Below are positions 58,097 through 64,000 of a DNA stretch of 64,000 nt, piece by piece. The DNA comes from Enterobacter ludwigii. Its GTDB lineage: Bacteria > Pseudomonadota > Gammaproteobacteria > Enterobacterales > Enterobacteriaceae. Each line of letters starts with the position of its first letter. Position 1 is the stretch's first letter. The translations under genes were made by a program, and so were the position numbers. A model generated the notes under the pieces. The model was not told the origin of the DNA and did not search any database. It worked only from the letters and a program-made list of their open reading frames with translations. The stretch lies in NCBI GenBank assembly GCA_900068845.1, contig CEFQ01000010.1, forward strand, positions 963,442 to 1,027,441. The letters are read 5' to 3'.

Positions 58097-59122
58097 ATGT
58101 TGCTAAAAACCTTCGACGGTCATAACGACCTGCTTCTCAATCTATGGCTGCATTATCGCGATGATCCGGCGCAGGCATTTTTTCACGGCATCGAAAAGGG
58201 CCACCTCGATTTTCCGCGCATGCAGCAGGGCGGTTTTGCCGGTGGTCTGTTCGCGATGTTTGTGCCGCCACTGCGATATGTGAAAGAGGTTGCGCCGCAG
58301 CGAGCGGAAGAAAACCTCGACCCGCTAACGATTCTCTGGCAGCAGCTCGACATCCTGAAAACGCTGGCGGCGCAATCCGCCGGGCGGGCGCGTTTCTGCC
58401 TTAGCGCCGCGGACATTGCGGCCTGTCGCACAGATGGCGTGCTGGCGCTGGTGGCGCATATCGAAGGTGCGGACGGCTTTGATGGCGATGGCGCAGCGCT
58501 TGAGGCCTTTTATCAAGCGGGCGTGCGCAGCATCGGGCCGTTCTGGAATCTGCCCAATCGCTTTGGTGAAGGCGTGAACGGATCATTCCCCAACTCACCG
58601 GACAGCGGGCCGGGCTTGAGCGCAGAAGGCGAGCAACTGATCGCGGCAGCCAATCGCCATCGTATGTTGATCGACATGTCGCATATGAACGAGAAAGCCT
58701 TCTGGGACACCGCACGGCTGTCGACCGCGCCGCTGGTAGCGACGCACTCCAATGCGCACGCGCTCTGTCCACAGCCGCGCAATCTCACCGACGATCAGTT
58801 GCGCGCCATTCGCGACAGCGGCGGCGTGGTGGGCGTGAATTTTGGTAACGCTTTTCTGCGCAGCGACGGAAAACGCGACAGCGACACGCCGTTGATCGAA
58901 ATTGTTAAACATGTTGGACACCTGATGGCGATAATGGGCCGCGATCATGTGGCGCTAGGCTCCGATTTTGATGGCATTAGCGTGCCTGAGGCGCTGAAAG
59001 ATGTGACCGGATTACCGCATCTTTATGCGTTGTTGCGTTCGTTCGACTACGATCAAACAGCACTTGAGCAGCTCGCATGGGGCAACTGGCAGCGCGTGTT
59101 GCAACACATTTGGCAGGATTAG
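58097..59122 (+). CDS. Membrane-dipeptidase-family (M19) peptidase upstream of pqqA
   Basis: Zinc dipeptidase of the renal dipeptidase family, 341 residues. Metal-ligand segments are in order: FDGHNDLLLNLW (HxD), VAHIEGADGF (Glu), IDMSHMN (His), VATHSNAHALC (His) and VALGSDFDG (Asp). ATG 58097 was chosen because the product then begins directly with the catalytic domain; the ribosome-binding site is weak. No signal peptide is visible, so it is probably cytoplasmic. It lies 148 bases upstream of pqqA on the same strand. Degradation of PqqA-derived peptides is an appealing but unproven role. Confidence 0.88.
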   Translation: MLLKTFDGHNDLLLNLWLHYRDDPAQAFFHGIEKGHLDFPRMQQGGFAGGLFAMFVPPLRYVKEVAPQRAEENLDPLTILWQQLDILKTLAAQSAGRARFCLSAADIAACRTDGVLALVAHIEGADGFDGDGAALEAFYQAGVRSIGPFWNLPNRFGEGVNGSFPNSPDSGPGLSAEGEQLIAAANRHRMLIDMSHMNEKAFWDTARLSTAPLVATHSNAHALCPQPRNLTDDQLRAIRDSGGVVGVNFGNAFLRSDGKRDSDTPLIEIVKHVGHLMAIMGRDHVALGSDFDGISVPEALKDVTGLPHLYALLRSFDYDQTALEQLAWGNWQRVLQHIWQD

Positions 59123-59196
59123 CACCATTCCCTTACCGAATCAGGGTTGATCTGCTCGCTACATTAGCGCAACATCTGCGCGCGTACGGATTGCAA

Positions 59197-59212
59197 TGTG
59201 ATCTACGTCACA
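59197..59212. promoter_or_regulatory. Consensus CRP site upstream of pqqA
   Basis: TGTGA-TCTACG-TCACA matches the CRP core perfectly with correct spacing, 59 bases upstream of the pqqA start. It is nested in a longer inverted repeat, GGATTGC (59188-59194) / GCAATCC (59216-59222). Confidence 0.7.
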
Positions 59213-59228
59213 GCGGCAATCCTCTCCA

Positions 59229-59244
59229 GCAGAGATTTCTCTGC
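59229..59244 (+). promoter_or_regulatory. Hairpin in the pqqA leader
   Basis: GCAGAGA-TT-TCTCTGC followed by GTTTTC, 27 bases before the pqqA start. It could be the dipeptidase gene's terminator, an attenuator or a leader structure. Confidence 0.5.
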
Positions 59245-59270
59245 GTTTTCACTTTATGAGGAAGAATATT

Positions 59271-59342
59271 ATGTGGAAAAAACCTGCGTTTATTGACCTG
59301 CGTCTGGGCCTGGAAGTGACTCTGTACATCTCCAACCGCTAA
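59271..59342 (+). CDS. pqqA: PqqA, PQQ precursor peptide
   Basis: A 23-residue ribosomal peptide that is consumed to build pyrroloquinoline quinone. The sequence MWKKPAFIDLRLGL, Glu15, Tyr19 and a C-terminal SNR are as in Klebsiella PqqA. Glu15 and Tyr19 (EVTLY) are the residues joined by PqqE and kept in the final cofactor. GAGGAA precedes the ATG. A hairpin at 59350-59368 lies between it and pqqB, which should give excess pqqA message, as expected for a substrate peptide. Confidence 0.98.
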   Translation: MWKKPAFIDLRLGLEVTLYISNR

Positions 59343-59349
59343 GACTTCT

Positions 59350-59376
59350 GCCCGCCGTTCGTGCGGGCATTTTGTT
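59350..59376 (+). terminator. Partial terminator between pqqA and pqqB
   Basis: GCCCGC-CGTTCGT-GCGGGC followed by ATTTTGTT. It is a moderate stem with an interrupted U-run, right after the pqqA stop, and would allow some read-through into pqqBCDEF. Confidence 0.75.
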
Positions 59377-59397
59377 CTCTCTCTCTGGTCAACGTTC

Positions 59398-60324
59398 ATG
59401 TTTATTAAAGTCCTCGGTTCAGCGGCTGGCGGCGGCTTCCCGCAGTGGAACTGTAACTGCGCCAATTGCAGCGGCCTGCGTAATGGCACTCTTCAGGCGC
59501 AGGCGCGCACGCAATCTTCGATCATCGTCAGTGATAACGGGGAAGATTGGGTGCTGTGTAACGCCTCGCCGGACATCAGCCAGCAAATTGCCCACACGCC
59601 AGAATTAATTAAACAGGGTGTACTGCGCGGCACGGCGATTGGCAGCATCATTCTGACTGACAGCCAAATCGATCACACCACCGGCTTGCTGAGCCTGCGC
59701 GAAGGCTGCCCGCATCAGGTGTGGTGTACGCCGGAAGTGCATGGCGATCTCACCAGTGGTTTCCCGATTTTCACCATGCTGCAGCATTGGAACGGTGGCT
59801 TGCAGCATCATGCGTTAACCCCGCTGGAACCGTTCCGCGTCGACGTGTGCCACAGCCTGCAGTTCACCGCGATTCCGATTCTCAGTAACGCTCCGCCGTA
59901 TTCGCCCTATCGCGATCGGCCGCTGCCGGGCCACAACGTGGCGCTGTTTATTGAAAACACCGCGAACGGCCAAACGCTGCTGTACGCGCCGGGACTCGGC
60001 GAGCCCGATGCGGTGATTATGCCGTGGCTGCAAAAGGCTGATTGCCTGTTGATTGACGGCACGGTATGGCAGGACGACGAATTACTCGCCACCGGCGTGG
60101 GTAAAAATACCGGCAAAGCGATGGGGCATCTGGCGCTGGCCGAAGAACAAGGCTTAATGGCGTTGCTGGCTTCGCTACCGGCCAGGCGCAAGATTTTGAT
60201 TCACATTAACAACACCAATCCGATCCTTAATGAGCAATCATCGCAGCGCGACTATTTGACGCAGCAGGGCATTGAAGTGAGTTGGGATGGTATGGCGATT
60301 CATCTGCAGGAGATTGCATCGTGA
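59398..60324 (+). CDS. pqqB: PqqB, metallo-beta-lactamase-fold PQQ enzyme
   Basis: Oxygenase-type enzyme that hydroxylates the crosslinked Glu-Tyr intermediate in PQQ synthesis; 308 residues, the usual length. N-terminal LGSAAGGGFPQWNCNCANC has the structural zinc cysteines C19, C21 and C24. The beta-lactamase-fold motif appears as TDSQIDHTTG. The end overlaps pqqC by 4 bases (GTGA), so PqqC is translationally coupled. No residue anomalies were seen. Confidence 0.97.
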   Translation: MFIKVLGSAAGGGFPQWNCNCANCSGLRNGTLQAQARTQSSIIVSDNGEDWVLCNASPDISQQIAHTPELIKQGVLRGTAIGSIILTDSQIDHTTGLLSLREGCPHQVWCTPEVHGDLTSGFPIFTMLQHWNGGLQHHALTPLEPFRVDVCHSLQFTAIPILSNAPPYSPYRDRPLPGHNVALFIENTANGQTLLYAPGLGEPDAVIMPWLQKADCLLIDGTVWQDDELLATGVGKNTGKAMGHLALAEEQGLMALLASLPARRKILIHINNTNPILNEQSSQRDYLTQQGIEVSWDGMAIHLQEIAS

Positions 60325-61076
60325 TCATTACTGAAGCGTTATCGCCCGCCGCGTTTGAGCAGGCGCTGCGCGACAAAGGCGCGTTCTACCACATTCACCA
60401 TCCGTACCACATTGCCATGCACAACGGCAACGCGACGCGTGAGCAGATTCAGGGCTGGGTGGCGAACCGCTTCTATTATCAAACCAATATCCCGCTAAAA
60501 GACGCGGCGATCATGGCTAACTGCCCGGATGCGGCGACGCGCCGAAAATGGGTGCAGCGTATCCTCGATCACGACGGCAGCAACGGCAACGAAGGCGGCA
60601 TTGAAGCCTGGCTGCAGTTGGGTGAAGCCGTGGGTTTGGATCGCGAAGTGCTGCTGTCCGAAAAGCTGGTGCTGCCGGGCGTGCGCTTTGCGGTGGATGC
60701 TTACGTGAACTTTGCGCGTCGTGCCAACTGGCAGGAAGCCGCGTGCAGTTCGCTGACCGAACTGTTCGCGCCGCAGATTCATCAGTCACGTCTCGACAGC
60801 TGGCCGCAGCACTATCCGTGGATCAAAGAGGAAGGCTATTTCTACTTCCGCAGCCGCCTGAGCCAGGCAAATCGCGATGTCGAACATGGACTGGCGCTGG
60901 CGCTTGAGGTGTTCACCACCGCCGAGCAGCAGAACCGCATGCTGGAGATCCTGCAGTTTAAGCTCGATATTCTCTGGACCATGCTGGATGCCATGACCAT
61001 GGCCTATGCGCTGCAACGTCCGCCTTATCATACGGTCACCGATCAGGTGTCCTGGCACAGCACACGATTGGTATAA
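60321..61076 (+). CDS. pqqC: PqqC, pyrroloquinoline-quinone synthase
   Basis: Cofactorless oxidase that performs the final ring closure and eight-electron oxidation to PQQ. It has 251 residues. Conserved helices include FYHIHHPYHIAMHNG, GWVANRFYYQTNIPLKDAAI, SSLTELFAPQIHQSRLDSW and FYFRSRLSQANRDVEHGL. The GTG at 60321 was chosen because AGGAG lies 8 bases upstream and the product matches Klebsiella PqqC from residue 1. It overlaps the pqqB stop. pqqD follows after 4 bases. Confidence 0.98.
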   Translation: MIITEALSPAAFEQALRDKGAFYHIHHPYHIAMHNGNATREQIQGWVANRFYYQTNIPLKDAAIMANCPDAATRRKWVQRILDHDGSNGNEGGIEAWLQLGEAVGLDREVLLSEKLVLPGVRFAVDAYVNFARRANWQEAACSSLTELFAPQIHQSRLDSWPQHYPWIKEEGYFYFRSRLSQANRDVEHGLALALEVFTTAEQQNRMLEILQFKLDILWTMLDAMTMAYALQRPPYHTVTDQVSWHSTRLV

Positions 61077-61080
61077 CACT

Positions 61081-61359
61081 ATGAAAGATAATGTGATTCC
61101 TGCTTTCCGTCGCGGTTACCGCATGCAGTGGGAAGCGGCGCAGGAGAGCCATGTCGTGCTCTATCCTGAAGGCATGGCCAAGCTGAACGAAACCGCCACG
61201 GCGATTCTTGAACTGGTGGATGGCAAACAGGATGTGGCGGCGATTGTTGCTACGTTGGATGCGCGTTTCCCGGAAGCGGGCGGCGTCGGTGATGACGTTA
61301 AAGAGTTCCTGCAATCTGCCATCGAACAAAAATGGATACAGTGTCGTGAACCCGAGTAA
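61081..61359 (+). CDS. pqqD: PqqD, PqqA-binding chaperone
   Basis: Small RiPP recognition element that binds PqqA and presents it to PqqE. It has 92 residues: PAFRRGYRMQWEAAQESHVVLYPEGMAKLNETATAILELVDG followed by a helical half. The length and sequence match stand-alone PqqD of Klebsiella. Start at ATG 61081, just after the pqqC stop. The end overlaps pqqE by 14 bases. Confidence 0.97.
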   Translation: MKDNVIPAFRRGYRMQWEAAQESHVVLYPEGMAKLNETATAILELVDGKQDVAAIVATLDARFPEAGGVGDDVKEFLQSAIEQKWIQCREPE

Positions 61360-62485
61360 AAGCGTAACGCCGCCGCTGTGGCTGCTGGCAGAACTGACCT
61401 ATCGCTGCCCGCTGCAGTGTCCGTATTGCTCCAATCCGCTGGATTTTTCCCAGCAGGAGAAAGAGCTGACCACCGAACAGTGGATTGAGGTGTTTCGCCA
61501 GGCGCGTGCCATGGGCAGCGTGCAGCTCGGTTTTTCCGGCGGCGAACCGCTAACGCGCAAAGACTTGCCGGAGCTGATCCGCGCCGCGCGCGATCTCGGT
61601 TTCTACACCAATCTGATCACCTCCGGTATTGGCCTGACGGCGAAAAAACTCGACGCCTTTGCTGACGCCGGGCTCGATCATATCCAGATCAGTTTCCAGG
61701 CCAGTGATGAAACGCTGAACGCCGCGCTGGCCGGATCGAAGAAGGCCTTCCAGCAGAAGCTGGAGATGGCAAAAGCGGTGAAAGCGCACGGCTATCCGAT
61801 GGTGCTTAACTTTGTGCTGCATCGCCATAACATCGATCAGATCGACAAAATCATCGATCTCTGTATCGAACTGGAAGCCGACGATGTCGAGCTGGCCACC
61901 TGCCAGTTCTACGGCTGGGCGCAGCTTAATCGTGAAGGATTGCTGCCGACGCGCGAACAGATCGCCAATGCCGAAGCGGTGGTGGCGGATTATCGTCAAC
62001 GCATGAACGCCACTGGCAACCTCACCAATCTGTTGTTTGTCACGCCGGATTACTACGAAGAGCGTCCAAAACCCTGCATGGGCGGTTGGGGATCGATCTT
62101 CCTCAGCGTCACGCCGGACGGCACCGCGTTGCCGTGCCACAGCGCGCGTCAGCTGCCGGTCGAGTTCCCGTCGGTGCTGGAACGCAGCCTCGACGACATC
62201 TGGTATAACTCGTTTGGTTTCAACCGATACCGCGGCTTTGACTGGATGCCGGAACCCTGTCGCTCCTGTGATGAGAAAGAAAAAGACTTTGGTGGCTGTC
62301 GCTGCCAGGCCTTTATGCTAACGGGCGATGCAGACAATACCGATCCGGTCTGCAGCAAATCGCCGCATCACGGCAAGATCCTCGAAGCACGGCGTCAAGC
62401 CAACTGCAGCGACATCAAAATTCAGCAGCTGCAGTTCCGCAATCGCAGCAACTCCGAACTGATCTTTAAGCAACGCGTCACCTGA
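61346..62485 (+). CDS. pqqE: PqqE, radical SAM PqqA crosslinking enzyme
   Basis: Radical S-adenosylmethionine enzyme forming the C-C bond between Glu15 and Tyr19 of PqqA, with PqqD. It has 379 residues. The radical SAM cluster is CPLQCPYC (C21, C25, C28), followed by GFSGGEPLTRKDLPEL. The SPASM region holds auxiliary-cluster cysteines in PCMGGWGSIF, LPCHSARQLP, PCRSCDEKEKDFGGCRC and VCSKSP. The GTG at 61346 was chosen because it matches family length, with GGAT upstream; it overlaps pqqD by 14 bases. The stop overlaps pqqF by 1 base (TGATG). Confidence 0.97.
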   Translation: MNPSKSVTPPLWLLAELTYRCPLQCPYCSNPLDFSQQEKELTTEQWIEVFRQARAMGSVQLGFSGGEPLTRKDLPELIRAARDLGFYTNLITSGIGLTAKKLDAFADAGLDHIQISFQASDETLNAALAGSKKAFQQKLEMAKAVKAHGYPMVLNFVLHRHNIDQIDKIIDLCIELEADDVELATCQFYGWAQLNREGLLPTREQIANAEAVVADYRQRMNATGNLTNLLFVTPDYYEERPKPCMGGWGSIFLSVTPDGTALPCHSARQLPVEFPSVLERSLDDIWYNSFGFNRYRGFDWMPEPCRSCDEKEKDFGGCRCQAFMLTGDADNTDPVCSKSPHHGKILEARRQANCSDIKIQQLQFRNRSNSELIFKQRVT

Positions 62486-64000
62486 TGAACGCGCGCCAGA
62501 TTACGCTCGCCAACGGCCTGCGCTGTCATTTGCATCATCAATCGGGCGCGCGCGAGGCGGCGGTGCTGGCGCGCGTGCATGCGGGCAGCCTGGATGAGCC
62601 GGATCGCTGGCCGGGTTTAGCGCATCTGCTGGAGCATCTGCTGTTTTGCGGCAGTGAAAATTTCAGCGGCGATGATCGCCTGATGCCATGGGTGCAGCAG
62701 CAGGGCGGCCAGGTGAATGCCACCACGCAATTAAGCCGCAGCGCCTATTTCTGCCAGCTGCCGGCAGCGGCGCTATCGGCTGGCGCTCAGCGACTGTGCG
62801 ATATGCTGGCGGCACCATTATTAACGTTGCCTGCCATCCAGCAGGAAACAGCGGTGATTGACGCCGAATATCAACTGCTGCAACGCCATGGCGAAACGCT
62901 GAGCGAAGCGGTCGTGCTCGATAAGCTGCAAGGGCGTTTCAAACGTTTTCGCGTCGGCAATCGCGCTGCTTTTGGTGACAATGTCACGGAGCTGCAATCT
63001 GCTTTACGTGAATTCCATTATCGTTTCTATCGCGCTAATAACATTGAGCTTTGGCTACAAGGCCCGCAAACGTTGGATGAACTGACGCAGCTCGCACAGA
63101 GAGTGGGCGGCAGGATTTTAGCAGGCGGCGAAACGTCCGAGGTGCTTGAACCGAGGCTATTGCCAGGCGACCGAATTCTATCTCTGCCGGGCGACGAAAA
63201 CTTTTCGATCACGCTGCTTTTGCAGGACGATGAACGGGCATTGCGTGACAACGTCACCCTAATCCGTGCTTTCTGGCAGGATGAAGCACCGGGCAGCTTA
63301 ATGGCGCAGCTACGGAATGAAAAACTCTGCGATGCGCTTGAGGTGCAATGGCTGTGGCGAGAGGGTCAACGCGCTTTGCTGACGCTGCGTTTCAGCGCTC
63401 AGCAGCTTTCATCGACAGCGGCGCAACGCATTGAATATCATTTTTGGCAGCATCTGGCAGCGGTGGCGCAGTGCCAGGCATCGCAGTTGCAGCATTACGC
63501 GCAGCTGGTGCAGCAAGATTTTGCCGCCTTGTCGCCGCTGGAACAGCTGCGTGGGCAGGCCCTTGGCTTCGCACCTGGATGCGCACTGCCTGATAACTTC
63601 AGCCATTTTGTCGCCGCGTTGCAGGACCAACCGCGCACGCGGTTGCTTACTCAGCAGCAGCACAGCGGCGAGCTTTATCAGACGCAAGGATTCACGCTAC
63701 AGCTAGCCGATTGGCTGCCACAGCCCCTTGCCGTCACCAGGCCCGCAACCTTTGGTTTCTTCCCCAGCTCAACAACCATGACTTTACCCCGACTGCCGCC
63801 TGTGGCGCAGCCGCTGCCGTTAATCGCGCCGATAAGTCAGGTTGAGACGCTGCTGCTGCGTCCGGCGTTTTATCAGACATTGAGCGAAGAAGAAGCGCAG
63901 TCTCGCCATCGGCTGTTGCGCCCGGTGCTGGCGGAGTTACGCCATGCAGGTGGCAGCGGGAGCTGGCAGCAAAAACAGGGCAGCTGGCAGTTAGTACTCA
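62485..64000 (+). CDS. pqqF: PqqF, M16 zinc protease (3' end outside window)
   Basis: Insulinase-family protease thought to release the crosslinked Glu-Tyr from PqqA. 505 codons are visible, open to the right edge; family members have about 760 residues. The inverted zinc motif HLLEH is at H47, E50 and H51, and the third ligand Glu128 lies in VIDAEYQLLQ, at the expected 76-residue spacing. The start ATG 62485 overlaps the pqqE stop by 1 base. The reading frame was followed to base 64000 without a stop. Sequence beyond the catalytic half is more divergent, as is typical of PqqF. Confidence 0.95.
   Translation, partial: MNARQITLANGLRCHLHHQSGAREAAVLARVHAGSLDEPDRWPGLAHLLEHLLFCGSENFSGDDRLMPWVQQQGGQVNATTQLSRSAYFCQLPAAALSAGAQRLCDMLAAPLLTLPAIQQETAVIDAEYQLLQRHGETLSEAVVLDKLQGRFKRFRVGNRAAFGDNVTELQSALREFHYRFYRANNIELWLQGPQTLDELTQLAQRVGGRILAGGETSEVLEPRLLPGDRILSLPGDENFSITLLLQDDERALRDNVTLIRAFWQDEAPGSLMAQLRNEKLCDALEVQWLWREGQRALLTLRFSAQQLSSTAAQRIEYHFWQHLAAVAQCQASQLQHYAQLVQQDFAALSPLEQLRGQALGFAPGCALPDNFSHFVAALQDQPRTRLLTQQQHSGELYQTQGFTLQLADWLPQPLAVTRPATFGFFPSSTTMTLPRLPPVAQPLPLIAPISQVETLLLRPAFYQTLSEEEAQSRHRLLRPVLAELRHAGGSGSWQQKQGSWQLVL

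Noticed and set aside
1..64000. tRNA or rRNA genes, prophage, integrated element or origin
   Set aside because: No cloverleaf ending in GGTTCRAATCC-type T-arm, rRNA-like sequence, integrase, transposase or DnaA-box cluster was noticed on reading both strands; a tRNAscan or Infernal run would be decisive.

Overview
The window reads as a chromosomal segment of an enterobacterium of the Pantoea/Erwiniaceae type. Many products resemble E. coli proteins closely (RsxABC, Cnu, AraFGH, MalXYI, FumC, Tus). The order rsxC-rsxB-rsxA-ydgK-cnu ... ydgJ-add-malY-malX-malI-ydgA-manA-fumC-tus is the E. coli replication-terminus backbone with other genes set into it. A Tus gene with a Ter site just upstream (about 33.27 kb) places the segment in the terminus domain. 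The pqq operon, the srfABC cluster and the abundance of GTAG-headed REP palindromes fit Pantoea and relatives. The genus call is inference from memory of gene content, not a database match.

Layout. (1) 0-4 kb: rsxCBA electron-transport genes (rsxC cut by the left edge), ydgK and cnu on the minus strand. (2) 4-19.6 kb: a sugar-uptake block where E. coli has only a short spacer. It holds ytfQRT-yjfF (galactofuranose-type ABC importer), a roughly 2-kb array of hairpin-packed tandem repeats, a GGA-loop structured element, then araBA (minus) divergent from araFGH-araC (plus). araD is not in the window. (3) 19.6-33.3 kb: backbone genes ydgJ, add, malYX/malI, ydgA, manA and fumC, then a fasciclin / ECF sigma / RskA-like anti-sigma operon and tus with its Ter site. 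(4) 33.4-40.3 kb: an MFS permease, an Rrf2 regulator (probable OqxR), the RND pump oqxAB, and a small divergent AraC-type activator (RarA-like). (5) 40.4-49.8 kb: a barnase-like secreted ribonuclease with barstar, the srfABC cluster (actin-fold ATPase, P-loop protein, membrane-anchored protein), and the ydcO/sutR divergent pair. (6) 50-59 kb: a MarR/isochorismatase-fold pair, a TonB receptor of the PqqU (YncD) type, a beta-hydroxyacid dehydrogenase with an AraC regulator, a second long-form 2-isopropylmalate synthase, an orphan sulfonate-type binding protein and an M19 dipeptidase. (7) 59.2 kb to the end: pqqABCDEF, with pqqF cut by the right edge.

How the parts work together. ytfQRT-yjfF and araFGH are two CUT2-class sugar importers sharing one region; araBA feeds arabinose toward L-ribulose-5-phosphate. 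pqqABCDEF makes the redox cofactor PQQ, and PqqU, 6 kb away, could recapture it. OqxAB is flanked by its probable repressor and activator.

The least ordinary DNA is non-coding. At least three families of GTAG-plus-hairpin REP elements are scattered through the intergenic gaps; two of them supply the TAG stop codon of the preceding gene and two act as rho-independent terminators. A 5.5-unit tandem array of about 377 bp units, each a string of small palindromes, follows yjfF. Next to it lies an approximately 110-nt element with three hairpins presenting GGA in their loops, the arrangement CsrA-type proteins bind. No tRNA, rRNA, CRISPR array, insertion sequence or prophage was seen.
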